A stretch of 64,000 nucleotides of DNA from Lineus longissimus (taxonomy: Eukaryota > Nemertea > Pilidiophora > Heteronemertea > Lineidae): NCBI RefSeq assembly GCF_910592395.1, contig NC_088313.1:7196501-7260500 (forward strand). The letters run 5' to 3'. Position numbers and translations under genes: made by a program. The notes below the pieces were generated by a model. The model ran no database searches. It had not been told where the DNA came from and saw only the letters and a program-made list of their open reading frames with translations. Below, one piece after another: positions 50,115-57,585 of this stretch. How positions within the stretch are numbered: position 1 is the stretch's first letter; each line of letters begins with the position of its first letter.

Positions 50115-50244
50115 AGAATATATGTATTGTGGTGGTAGGAATCTAGGTAATTCTAAGCTATTTTAACAAAAGCCCTTACAGGCCTTTTTGTCTCAAAATA
50201 GCTTAGAAACCCCTAAGAACCAGACACCACAATACATATATTCT
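50115..50244. mobile_element. 130-bp fold-back element (MITE-like)
   Basis: AGAATATATGTATTGTGGTG (50115-50134) and its exact inverse (50225-50244) bound the segment. Inner arms TTCTAAGCTATTTT and AAAATAGCTTAGAA also pair, and the centre is nearly palindromic. No clear flanking duplication is seen. It sits about 200 bp left of the first Polinton gene. Confidence 0.8.
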
Positions 50245-50443
50245 ATCATTCATGAAATGGTCAGTGAAGCGTTGCAGTGAAATGGTAAGGGAATACTAGA
50301 GCTCAATGGGTTAATGTAATCATGACTTACTGTATTCCAACAGAAAGTACACGTCAATAGCTTTTTTCCGTGCATTTTACCTGATATATGATGTTGGCAC
50401 TGTTCACTGCATGTACATAATTTTACTAGTAAATAAATAGAAA
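50245..50443. other. Presumed left flank or terminus of the Polinton
   Basis: No gene. The left terminal inverted repeat cannot be located because the right terminus is outside the window. AT-rich sequence ending TAAATAAATAGAAAATG leads into the capsid gene. Confidence 0.4.
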
Positions 50444-51700
50444 ATGGCAACAGGATATTTATTAAATACCGAAAGGGCACATAAGATTCCACTTGGTTTG
50501 AAAGCTGAGAGGCAGCATCATATCATTACTCATAACCCATCATCTGCTAACCCCAAAGAAACACTGTATGTTAGAATAAATGCATTGCGAGAGAATACAT
50601 TCTTTGTACCTAAATCTCTTTATCTGTCTGCTGATGTAACCATTTCTGGTGATTCTAAAAATAGTGTTGTAAATAATCTTGGTAGAAACCTGATTTCAAA
50701 GATGGTGGTTAAGTGGGGAACAGAGCAGATATTTGACCTTGACGAATACAGTCATTATTCTACATTTAAAGATCTGTGGTTTACAGAAGAAGAAAGAAAT
50801 GATAGAGTTTTTCAGGGTATTCAGTCAAAAAATCTTAGAGAATTAAGATCAGGAGTCGCTGAAGCTGATGTCACTGGAGAAACAGCTAATGAAAAGACTT
50901 TAAAGAAAGTGTTTGACAAGAAGTACAAAATACCATTAGATTTTGAACTATTCCATCATCATGCTCCATTTTACAAGTTTCCAATTCAAGAAGATGTGAT
51001 TATTGAAATAACTTTAGCACCAAAGGAGGAAATCATAGTCACCACAAACACAGCTAGCATGGGCTACAAACTAGAGAATATTTGTTTTGAATATGATACC
51101 GTAACCAACAAAATGATTGCTAGTCAATTGAGTAACAAGTACAATTCTGGATTCTCAATATTTTATGATTGGGTAGACCATTTTAAGACAGTCAATGTTA
51201 CTGCTAATGAAACACTAATTAATTAGAACATCAACTTTCCAAGAATGTCTATTAAAGGATTATTATTACTATTTGTGTCTGACTATGTAGATGGAGCTAG
51301 AGATTCAGAGAAGTTTGAAAACCCTAACATAAGTAAAGTGCAGATCACAATAGAGGGTGTTGCCAATCAGGTGTTCCCAGAAGGAATGAGAATGATGGAT
51401 CAATGGGAGGAGATCAAGAAACATTTTATGTCTGAAGATTTGAAGAAAACTCATGACTGTAACATGACCATGGAGAAATACTATGGTGATTCTAATCACT
51501 ATGGTTTATGGTTGGACCTGAGAACTTCTGAGGATAATCGCCTTCACGGATCAGGAAAGAAGCTCCAGAACACAAAAGATGGTATTCAATTATTTATTAC
51601 AAAGAAATCTGGAAAGGGACCATACAAAATGCACATATTCGTGGTTTCTGACGCCCAGGTAAACATCCAGAATTCTCAGATTGCTTCACTCCAGCACTGA
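50444..51700 (+). pseudogene. MCP: Major capsid protein (double jelly roll), nonsense-interrupted
   Basis: An open frame runs from ATG 50444 to a TAG at 51224-51226, then continues in the same frame to a TGA at 51698-51700. Together this is about 418 codons, within the usual Polinton capsid range. The first 260 residues start MATGYLLNTERAHKIPLGLK and include a DLWFTEEERND segment; the 3' part starts just after the stop with an INFPR...LLLLF segment. Both resemble Polinton/adintovirus hexon-type capsid proteins. The interruption is a single nonsense codon, with no frame change nearby. It could be recent inactivation, an assembly error, or readthrough; nothing in the sequence favours readthrough. 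The start context is AAATAGAAAATG. Confidence 0.8.
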
Positions 51701-51728
51701 GGTGCTGCAAGAACAAAAGTTCGCTCCA
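51700..51728. repeat. Diverged double hairpin after the capsid gene
   Basis: CAGCAC-TGAG-GTGCTG (51692-51707) is followed by GAACAAAAGTTC. It has the same two-hairpin plan as the GAGC/GGAC elements found further right, with different stems. It overlaps the capsid stop codon. Confidence 0.55.
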
Positions 51729-51779
51729 ACACTGAATACTAGATAAATGAGTTTTACTAGTGATTTTCTAAGTAATTAA

Positions 51780-52016
51780 ATGGATACACCAGGAAAGAAA
51801 GATATCATAAATACACTGTATCAAAGTTTACTGTTGGCATCAACAACAATTGGTTACTCTATGTTACTGAAAAGGTTCTTGAGAATCAATATTGGTCCCC
51901 CAAGTCAGGCCAACCTAGAGGAAATTCTTAAACTGGGAGGAACTGTAGCTATTAGTAATGGAACATTAGAGTACCTTTACGATCAAGGAATCCTACCCAG
52001 AAATATTATGAAGTAA
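51780..52016 (+). CDS. Small Polinton membrane protein, unknown function
   Basis: 78 aa. A hydrophobic stretch at about residues 13-30 (LYQSLLLASTTIGYSMLL) suggests a membrane segment, followed by a soluble tail with LEEILKLGGTVAISNGTLEYL. It sits between the capsid and penton genes, and such small proteins are usual there in Polintons. Its ATG lies in TTAAATG, the start word shared by most genes of this element. The role is unknown; virion membrane or assembly is only a guess from position. Confidence 0.6.
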   Translation: MDTPGKKDIINTLYQSLLLASTTIGYSMLLKRFLRINIGPPSQANLEEILKLGGTVAISNGTLEYLYDQGILPRNIMK

Positions 52017-52073
52017 GAATAATTTACTTATTTGATAAAAGGTAAATTTGAAAACGAAAATTTGCTTAAGTAA

Positions 52074-52840
52074 ATGATTACTGTAATGAACATAGATTCA
52101 AGTGACTATCCAGATCAGAGTTCAAGTGATTTAACAGTCAATCTCAAGACTGAAATTCAGGATGCATGTAGCATCACTTTAACTTTTGCAGTAATACCTT
52201 GTACATTCTACAACATAAGTGCAGCCAGGGAGAATAACCGAATCAAAGTTAAGGGGTTTGATGTGGCAGAGATTACGCTACCAGATGGTCTCTATGACCT
52301 ACAGAGCTTTTCAAAAGTATTTGCGGATAAGTTGAAAGAAAATAGTATGAGTAGAGGTGCTGTCAGATTTGACCTTGAAGAACCAACAGGTAAGGCCATC
52401 TTACACTTCCTAAAGAGAAAAATGAGGCGCATTATCAGATCTATTTTCTTGGTAAAAGTAATGAATTATTTGGCATGAAATCAGAATGGCCTTACCCTTT
52501 AGACAATAAAAGTAAGGATGATGTTGTAAGCGAGAAACCCATCAATTTTAGACCAATTAACCATTTTGTTTTTCACTGTGACATAATCGAATCTAATAGT
52601 GTATTAAGTAATGGTGAAGCATCTGATGTGCTAACCACAAGACCAATAAAGGAAGCTAATTTTGGGGATTTAATAGCATACACATTTGAGAAACCAATAG
52701 CAATTCCCTGTAAACCAAGATTCAATAAGCTGAATATTCGCTTAACTGATGAAAAAGGTGAAATCATCGATCTTAATGGTCATAATGTACAGTACCAATT
52801 GGTATTAACTCGAGCTATGCTCTCAGGGACACATCATTGA
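52074..52840 (+). pseudogene. Penton-like minor capsid protein, frameshifted
   Basis: Two overlapping frames make one gene: 52074-52478 and a second frame open upstream of 52475 that runs to 52840. The 5' part starts MITVMNIDSSDYPDQSSSDL and has LPDGLYDLQSF; the 3' part ends with a FNKLNIRLTDEKGEIIDLNG segment. Together they match the plan of Polinton minor capsid (single jelly roll) proteins. The frame changes somewhere between about 52390 and 52420, where the upstream frame loses protein-like character. The last residues (TRAMLSG) and the region of the stop codon come from a double-hairpin element. ATG in GTAAATG. Function: capsid vertex, inferred from family. Confidence 0.7.
52808..52834 (+). 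repeat. Double-hairpin element 1 (partial)
   Basis: ACTCGAGCTATGCTCTCAGG then GACACATC. Hairpin 1 is GAGC-TAT-GCTC; hairpin 2 is broken. It forms the C-terminus of the penton-like gene. Confidence 0.85.
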
Positions 52841-52862
52841 AATTAAAATTCATTGGAATTAA

Positions 52863-53321
52863 ATGGCTGGCATTGGCATGTTATTTGGATCTGCAATAAT
52901 CAATGGATTAGCATTCACTGGATCCGGTTACCTTTTTAAAAAACTAGACAAGAATGGCTATGAGACTGAAGTGAAAAGACATGATTTGGCTCAGGAGCAA
53001 TTACAAAAAGCTTCAACCGAATGGGAGGAGCATAGGAAAAGTACCATTGACTTCATTAATCTTGAATTAAAGAGAGAAAGAGACGCTTCTATTGATTTTA
53101 ACAATACTGATTCAGCACTTACTGTTTACAATCATTTACATCCAGAAAGAACTATTGTACTACCTCAGCGACCACAATTAAGTGATTACTACCAACGTAG
53201 TGATGAAATGAAGAAATACGAGTACCTATGGATTATCCTAGGACTTAGTGGTTTAGGGTTAATAATTTATTATTTTACTAGGGTTAGAAAGACTAAGACA
53301 ACTGATCGGACACAGTCCTGA
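52863..53321 (+). CDS. Polinton two-segment membrane protein
   Basis: 152 aa. Hydrophobic, glycine-rich N-terminal segment at residues 3-25 (GIGMLFGSAIINGLAFTGSG), a central charged, probably helical region (28-75), then a strong membrane span at 121-138 (YLWIILGLSGLGLIIYYF) and a short basic tail. I recognise no enzymatic motif. It lies between the penton-like and ATPase genes, so a virion or assembly membrane role is possible but unproven. The start lies in ATTAAATG. The stop codon TGA lies inside a double-hairpin element, so the last residues (TDRTQS) come from it. Confidence 0.65.
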   Translation: MAGIGMLFGSAIINGLAFTGSGYLFKKLDKNGYETEVKRHDLAQEQLQKASTEWEEHRKSTIDFINLELKRERDASIDFNNTDSALTVYNHLHPERTIVLPQRPQLSDYYQRSDEMKKYEYLWIILGLSGLGLIIYYFTRVRKTKTTDRTQS

Positions 53322-53374
53322 TGATCGGACACAGTCCTGATGATCGGACACAGTCCTGAGAGCATAGCTCGATG
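53304..53374 (-). repeat. Double-hairpin element 2 with tripled hairpin
   Basis: On the plus strand GATCGGACACAGTCCTGAT is repeated three times at 22-bp spacing, then GAGCATAGCTCGA. So the GGAC-ACA-GTCC hairpin is triplicated next to one GAGC-ATA-GCTC hairpin, in minus orientation. It spans the stop codon of the upstream gene and fills most of the gap to the ATPase stop. Confidence 0.88.
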
Positions 53375-53384
53375 AGAAGCGGGA

Positions 53385-54005
53385 CTAAGATTTTTGATGG
53401 GAAAGAGTAAATCCAAATGGATGTTGTAGTCTAATGATCAGTTTTGATCCTTTTTTCATCTTAAGTTCTTCTATGTAGTACTGTCTTTTCTCCTTAGGAA
53501 TAACACTGTTTTCTTCTAAGGCATCTTTCATGGCTGATTCATCCTTATTAAAAAATAATACTAAAATTCTTATGTTCTCTCTGTAGTCCTTAACAACTGA
53601 ATTGTACTTCTGAACTAGTAACCAAACAGTGAGATTGTAGTGCCTGCCGGAAAAGGCAAGATTACATAACTCGGACACCTTCTTTTTTGTGTCTCTCAAA
53701 TTAGCACAGTCATCAATGAGGAATAATGTGTTAGAACCAGCAAAGGTCAGAGTAGCAAACTGAAGCACAAGGTCCAAATTACTGGCCACAGCTTCGGGAT
53801 TAACTATGTAGACGTTCTTGTCTTGGTAAATCCATTTCCTTTCATATGTCTTATTGTTGAAATATGTTGGACAGAAAATGACTATGTTCTGGAACTTGTG
53901 CCGATACTCCTTTTCTAAGAGGTCAAGGGCAAAATATGTCTTACCACAATTGGTAACACCAGAAATTAACATATTGTGTGGCTCGTAAATAAATACTTCA
54001 CTCAT
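53385..54005 (-). CDS. A32-type DNA packaging ATPase
   Basis: 206 aa, intact. P-loop GVTNCGKT (residues 16-23), Walker B LFLIDD (94-99), and a glutamine in LLVQKYN (Q132) that matches the conserved polar residue of FtsK/HerA-type ATPases. The length is typical of Polinton packaging ATPases, which are related to poxvirus A32 and are thought to pump DNA into capsids. It is transcribed away from the integrase gene; the two start codons are separated by four bases (CAT TTAA ATG). No break is visible. Confidence 0.92.
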   Translation of the reverse strand: MSEVFIYEPHNMLISGVTNCGKTYFALDLLEKEYRHKFQNIVIFCPTYFNNKTYERKWIYQDKNVYIVNPEAVASNLDLVLQFATLTFAGSNTLFLIDDCANLRDTKKKVSELCNLAFSGRHYNLTVWLLVQKYNSVVKDYRENIRILVLFFNKDESAMKDALEENSVIPKEKRQYYIEELKMKKGSKLIIRLQHPFGFTLSHQKS

Positions 54006-54012
54006 TTAAATG
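54003..54012. promoter_or_regulatory. Shared divergent start site CATTTAAATG
   Basis: A perfect 10-bp palindrome holds the ATG of the ATPase (minus) and of the integrase (plus). Each gene thus starts in TTTAAATG. Any promoter for one gene must lie within or overlap the other, which implies initiation at the TAAATG word itself or a very short leader. Confidence 0.7.
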
Positions 54013-55104
54013 AATGTAAAGGATGACACACAGCAGTATCTAAGGGATTTGTACTACAACCCTGAGAGTCCCGTGGCTTACAGTTCTTTGAGTAAGATGT
54101 GGAAACAGGTCAAGGAAGATGGTAAACTTATTAAAAAAAAAGAAGTGAAAGAATTTCTAGAAACACTACCAACTCACCAACTACACAAACCGGCCATTAA
54201 GAAATTCACCTTCAGGAAGACAATGGTATCGTACATCGATCAACAGTGGCAAGCTGATCTGGTTGACATGCAAAAATTTGAGAAACAGAATAAGGGTTTC
54301 AGATTCATTTTAACAGTCATAGATCTATTTAGTCGTTTTTCTTGGGCTCTAGCAGTTAAGAGTAAGAGGGGAGAAGAAATCAGAGATGCATTTAAAGTGA
54401 TATTTGAGGAAGCAAAACCAACGAAAATCCAGTTTGATGACGGTAAAGAATTTTACAACAAACACTTCAAGGAACTTTTAACAGAAAATGACATAGACTG
54501 GTTCTCCACAAAATCTGATAAGAAGGCAGCAGTAGTAGAGAGATTCAATAGAACCCTTAAAGAAAAAATGTGGCGTTATTTCACCGCTAAGGAGACTGAC
54601 AAGTGGATTGACGTTCTGGATGACCTGGTCAGCGGCTACAATAACACATTTCACTCATCAATAGGTATGAAACCTGTAGACGCCAGAAAGATGGAAAACG
54701 AAGGAACAGTGTGGTACAATCTTTACGGTCTTCACCTCAAAGAGACATTTGGTGATCCAAAGTACAAAGTAGGTGACAGTGTAAGAATTTCAAAGTACAA
54801 GTCCATTTTCGGTAAAGGTTACATGCCCAACTACACTGAGGAGGTGTTCCAAATCAAACAGATCATATTTACTCACCCTATCGTCTACCAGCTTGAGGAT
54901 TACCACAAAGAAGAAATTCAAGGATATTTCTATGAAGAGGAATTGAGCTATGTTCCTAATCCTGACCAGCTAGAGTACAAGATCGAGAAAATCCTAAGGT
55001 ACAAGACCAGTAAAGGCAAGAAATACGGATTAGTGAAGTGGAAGGGTTACAGTGATAAGTTCAATGAATGGTTACCAGTTTCTGATATCAAATCATTGAA
55101 ATGA
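54010..55104 (+). CDS. INT: Polinton integrase with chromodomain
   Basis: 364 aa, intact. A retrovirus-like rve core carries D83 (QADLVDM), D143 (QFDDGKEF) and E177 (VVERFNRTLK), spacing DD33E. IDLFSRFSWA and ERFNRTLKEKMW are typical of the family. A C-terminal chromodomain (about 322-362: YKIEKILRYK ... LVKWKGY ... EWLPVSDI) has the aromatic residues used to bind methylated histone tails, which may guide integration. It catalyses insertion of the element into host DNA with a short target duplication (6 bp is known for Polintons). The start is in TTAAATG, four bases from the divergent ATPase start. Confidence 0.95.
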   Translation: MNVKDDTQQYLRDLYYNPESPVAYSSLSKMWKQVKEDGKLIKKKEVKEFLETLPTHQLHKPAIKKFTFRKTMVSYIDQQWQADLVDMQKFEKQNKGFRFILTVIDLFSRFSWALAVKSKRGEEIRDAFKVIFEEAKPTKIQFDDGKEFYNKHFKELLTENDIDWFSTKSDKKAAVVERFNRTLKEKMWRYFTAKETDKWIDVLDDLVSGYNNTFHSSIGMKPVDARKMENEGTVWYNLYGLHLKETFGDPKYKVGDSVRISKYKSIFGKGYMPNYTEEVFQIKQIIFTHPIVYQLEDYHKEEIQGYFYEEELSYVPNPDQLEYKIEKILRYKTSKGKKYGLVKWKGYSDKFNEWLPVSDIKSLK

Positions 55105-55114
55105 AATAAAGTCT

Positions 55115-55160
55115 CTAAAGTGACTTAAGTCACAAGAACAAGTTCGAAAAACGTAATTTA
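55115..55160. repeat. Diverged double hairpin after the integrase gene
   Basis: GTGACTTAAGTCAC followed by AAGAACAAGTTCG: two small adjacent hairpins with the spacing of the GAGC/GGAC elements but different stem bases. It could act in 3'-end formation. Confidence 0.55.
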
Positions 55161-55192
55161 AAAAAAAAATGTCCTACTAAATAAAGAAAGAA

Positions 55193-56350
55193 ATGGATGG
55201 AGCAATATTTGATAATCAAAATGGTATGATGAATCAAAATGATATGATGAATCATGATAATATGATGAATCAAAATATTCAGAAGTTTTTGTATTATTTG
55301 CATCAAAATAATATGTTAAATCAAAATCTGATAAATCAGATTATGTTAAATCAAAATATGATAAATCAGTTTATCTTAAATCAAAACATGGAAAATCAAA
55401 ATATGATAAATCAGAATAATATGATGAATCAAAATATGGAAAATCAGAATAATATGATGAATCAAAACATGGAAAATCAACCTACAATTTATTGTGTTAA
55501 GTGCTGTGAAAAGAAACCTGAAATTAATTTTGAAAAGAACAGGCGTAATAAACTACTTGATTACTGTAAAGAATGTGGTTCAAGTAAAATCAAGGTATGT
55601 AATAAATGTTATGAAAATAAATTACTAAGTGATGGTGAATTTGGTAAAGACGGAAATAGAGGTAACTGCAGATCATGTTTTAATTCATATTACAAAAAGG
55701 ATTACCTTGACCAAAATGGTAATAGAGACAGACACAAAATTAGAGTTGGTCTAAACCGCATTTCTAAGGGAGAGTGTACTCGAGCTCTGCTCTCAGGACG
55801 AAGTCCGACCGGTAATTCATCATTCAATCTAGGATGTACAGACAGTTTCTTCTCACAGTGGTTAAAGTACCAGAGGAGTCTATCTCCAATAGGACAAAGT
55901 CCCGAGAAAAGAGTTCGAATAGTAGAAGAAGAGTTGGATCATGTCTTACCAATCAAGGAATTCAAAGATAAACCTGAACTGTGCTTTGCTTGGTTTAACA
56001 TTAGACCAATGGAAAAGACAGAAAACAGACAGAAGAGTGCTAAAGTAGACTACACACTATTTAAGGATCAATTGGATAGGTCAATGGATTTCATGGTGAA
56101 AATGAGAAGTGAAAACTGGTTTGTCTTTCGAGACCAGGATGTAATACCAAATTGGAAAATAGTGATATCACAGCATTTCGGGGATTATCTTCGTGATGAA
56201 AATATGATTCTGCTTGATAGATTATCGAATTTAAATAATAACATGAGAATGAACCAGAACATTAACATATGTAGTCAGACAGAAATCATAAACGAGATGA
56301 TTAAGTTGAATAATAGACTTGAAAGAAATTTACTCTTTGCAGTGAATTGA
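55193..56350 (+). CDS. HNH-type endonuclease with Asn/Met-rich N-terminus
   Basis: 385 aa. Residues 1-97 are a low-complexity tract of NQNM/MNQN repeats. Two cysteine pairs follow in each of two knuckles (C101, C104, C125, C128; C136, C139, C159, C162), likely zinc ribbons. The HNH signature is LDHVLPI (D249, H250), then CFAWFNIRPM (N269) and ENRQKS (N278). The family cleaves DNA; the role here (recombination, packaging or host-DNA cutting) is not shown. Residues about 195-205 (CTRALLSGRSP) are encoded by an inserted double-hairpin element, and a lone GGAC-AAA-GTCC hairpin gives GQSPEK near residue 234. Start context AGAAATG. Confidence 0.7.
   Translation: MDGAIFDNQNGMMNQNDMMNHDNMMNQNIQKFLYYLHQNNMLNQNLINQIMLNQNMINQFILNQNMENQNMINQNNMMNQNMENQNNMMNQNMENQPTIYCVKCCEKKPEINFEKNRRNKLLDYCKECGSSKIKVCNKCYENKLLSDGEFGKDGNRGNCRSCFNSYYKKDYLDQNGNRDRHKIRVGLNRISKGECTRALLSGRSPTGNSSFNLGCTDSFFSQWLKYQRSLSPIGQSPEKRVRIVEEELDHVLPIKEFKDKPELCFAWFNIRPMEKTENRQKSAKVDYTLFKDQLDRSMDFMVKMRSENWFVFRDQDVIPNWKIVISQHFGDYLRDENMILLDRLSNLNNNMRMNQNINICSQTEIINEMIKLNNRLERNLLFAVN
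55779..55808 (+). repeat. Double-hairpin element 3, inside the HNH gene
   Basis: GAGC-TCT-GCTC, TCA, GGAC-GAA-GTCC: a full consensus copy in plus orientation, in frame, coding CTRALLSGRSP. Confidence 0.93.
55892..55902 (+). repeat. Single GGAC-AAA-GTCC hairpin in the HNH gene
   Basis: Half of a double-hairpin element, about 85 bp after the full copy. The following GAGAAAAGAGTTC does not form the usual partner hairpin. Confidence 0.6.
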
Positions 56351-56369
56351 TTTTATTTTACTTAATTAA

Positions 56370-56642
56370 ATGAATAGAACTTGGGGTTACACAAAACGAC
56401 CACGTAATTGGAAAGAAAGATTAGAACGATTTCATAGAGAATTAGAGGCAGAAGTAGAGTCAAAGTTGGAGCCTGGTCCCGAAAAACCTTTAAAACCTGC
56501 TGTGCCTGCTGGGACAGAAAAACCTGTTGGGTCAGAAAAACCTTTAAAATTTAATGTACTTCAAAAACCTGTAGTGTCTGTAGGATCAACACTAAACACT
56601 AGAATGACAGAACAACTGATTCTAGTTTTTCCCACTAATTAA
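56370..56642 (+). CDS. Small basic protein with EKP repeats
   Basis: 90 aa, start in ATTAAATG. Basic N-terminus (MNRTWGYTKRPRNWKERLER), an acidic helix-like stretch, then repeated EKPLKPAVPAG/TEKPVGSEKPLK words rich in proline and lysine, probably disordered. It overlaps nothing, and its stop TAA abuts the next ATG (TTAAATGG). No family is recognised; a DNA-condensing or linker role would be speculation. Confidence 0.5.
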   Translation: MNRTWGYTKRPRNWKERLERFHRELEAEVESKLEPGPEKPLKPAVPAGTEKPVGSEKPLKFNVLQKPVVSVGSTLNTRMTEQLILVFPTN

Positions 56643-57302
56643 ATGGATGGAGACAATAAGGTTTATCCATATTTAAGTAATTTAAACTCTGAAAGTCATT
56701 TGAACTATGAAAGGTCTGAAAAGCATACAGAAAGTAACCCTCAGGCTTTCAGACTACAACAAATATGTGAGGTTAAGAGTTTCTTAGAAAGCGAGATTGA
56801 ATTTAGAAGAAAGATATTTTCAAAGTACAAAAAAGCATTTAGCGTAATTACTGGCATTAGCCATTTCCTTAATTTTGCCAGCGTTGCAGCCGGATCTGTT
56901 GGTGTTTCCGCTCTAGCTGGTGTCATCACGGCACCGATAGGCTTAGCTTTGGGTGGCGTAACAATAGGTAGTGCCATTATTTCATCAGCCTTAGGCTGGG
57001 AGAAAAAGAATATTCTTAAGAAAATTGAAAAACATGAGAATATCAGAATGTTGGCAATTTCAAAACTGAACACAATCAATGATTTGGTTAGTAAAGCCTT
57101 AACCGATTCTCACATATCTACAGATGAGTTTACTTTGATTCTCAAGGAGAAGGAGAAATACATTTCGATGAAAAATGCCATTAGGAAAAAACAAAGGGAG
57201 GCAAGTTCAGCTGTTGATGTAGAGTCTTTAAAGAAGACTTTTTTAGAAGAAGGAAAAAAACTAGCACAGACAGAGATGCTAGAAAAACTAAAAGTTCAGT
57301 AA
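56643..57302 (+). CDS. Polinton-associated Gly/Ala-rich hydrophobic protein
   Basis: 219 aa. A charged N-terminal half with a helix (EVKSFLESEIEFRRKIFSK, residues 43-61) precedes a long glycine/alanine-rich hydrophobic region at 66-118 (SVITGISHFLNF ... VGVSALAGVITAPIGLALGG) long enough to enter or cross membranes twice, then a charged coiled-coil-like C-terminus. Proteins of this plan are frequent in Polintons of aquatic animals; their role is unknown. The hydrophobic hairpin could be membrane-active, by analogy only. Start in ATTAAATGG, immediately after the stop of the upstream gene. Confidence 0.65.
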   Translation: MDGDNKVYPYLSNLNSESHLNYERSEKHTESNPQAFRLQQICEVKSFLESEIEFRRKIFSKYKKAFSVITGISHFLNFASVAAGSVGVSALAGVITAPIGLALGGVTIGSAIISSALGWEKKNILKKIEKHENIRMLAISKLNTINDLVSKALTDSHISTDEFTLILKEKEKYISMKNAIRKKQREASSAVDVESLKKTFLEEGKKLAQTEMLEKLKVQ

Positions 57303-57316
57303 ATCAAACAGGACCC

Positions 57317-57387
57317 GGACTACGTCCAGAGAACAAAGTTCGACTCGAGCTATGCTCTCAAGACGAAGTCGGACCCGGACTACGTCC
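57317..57387 (+). repeat. Double-hairpin cluster 4
   Basis: In order: GGAC-TAC-GTCC, GAAC-AAA-GTTC, GAGC-TAT-GCTC, GAC-GAA-GTC, GGAC-TAC-GTCC. Five adjacent small hairpins, 15 bp after the stop of the upstream gene. Confidence 0.9.
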
Positions 57388-57493
57388 TAATCCTAATGTG
57401 GTGTATCACTATCACTATTATCATGACTTCGGTGTTAGGGATGAATTTCACCAAGTAACACTACCATCAGCACCACCCTATTCATTAGTTTAA

Positions 57494-57582
57494 TCTAGCT
57501 ATGCTCTCAGGACAAAGCTCGACTAGGACAAAGTCCGAATAATGATTTTTGCAACTCGAGCTATGCTCTCAAGACGTAGTCG
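57494..57582 (+). repeat. Double-hairpin cluster 5
   Basis: AGCTATGCTCTCAGGAC with AAAGCTCGACTAGGACAAAG, then GAGC-TAT-GCTC, TCA, AGAC-GTA-GTCG. It ends three bases before the stop of the polymerase gene on the other strand, so it lies between the convergent 3' ends. Confidence 0.88.
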
Positions 57583-57585
57583 TAC

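Noticed and set aside
53304-53374. Hammerhead ribozyme (CTGATGA present in the tripled hairpin)
   Set aside because: There is no matching GAAA core segment and no third stem; the word arises from adjoining copies of the hairpin.
56741-57079. 112-aa minus-strand frame in the Gly/Ala-rich gene
   Set aside because: It is antisense to a well-supported Polinton gene.
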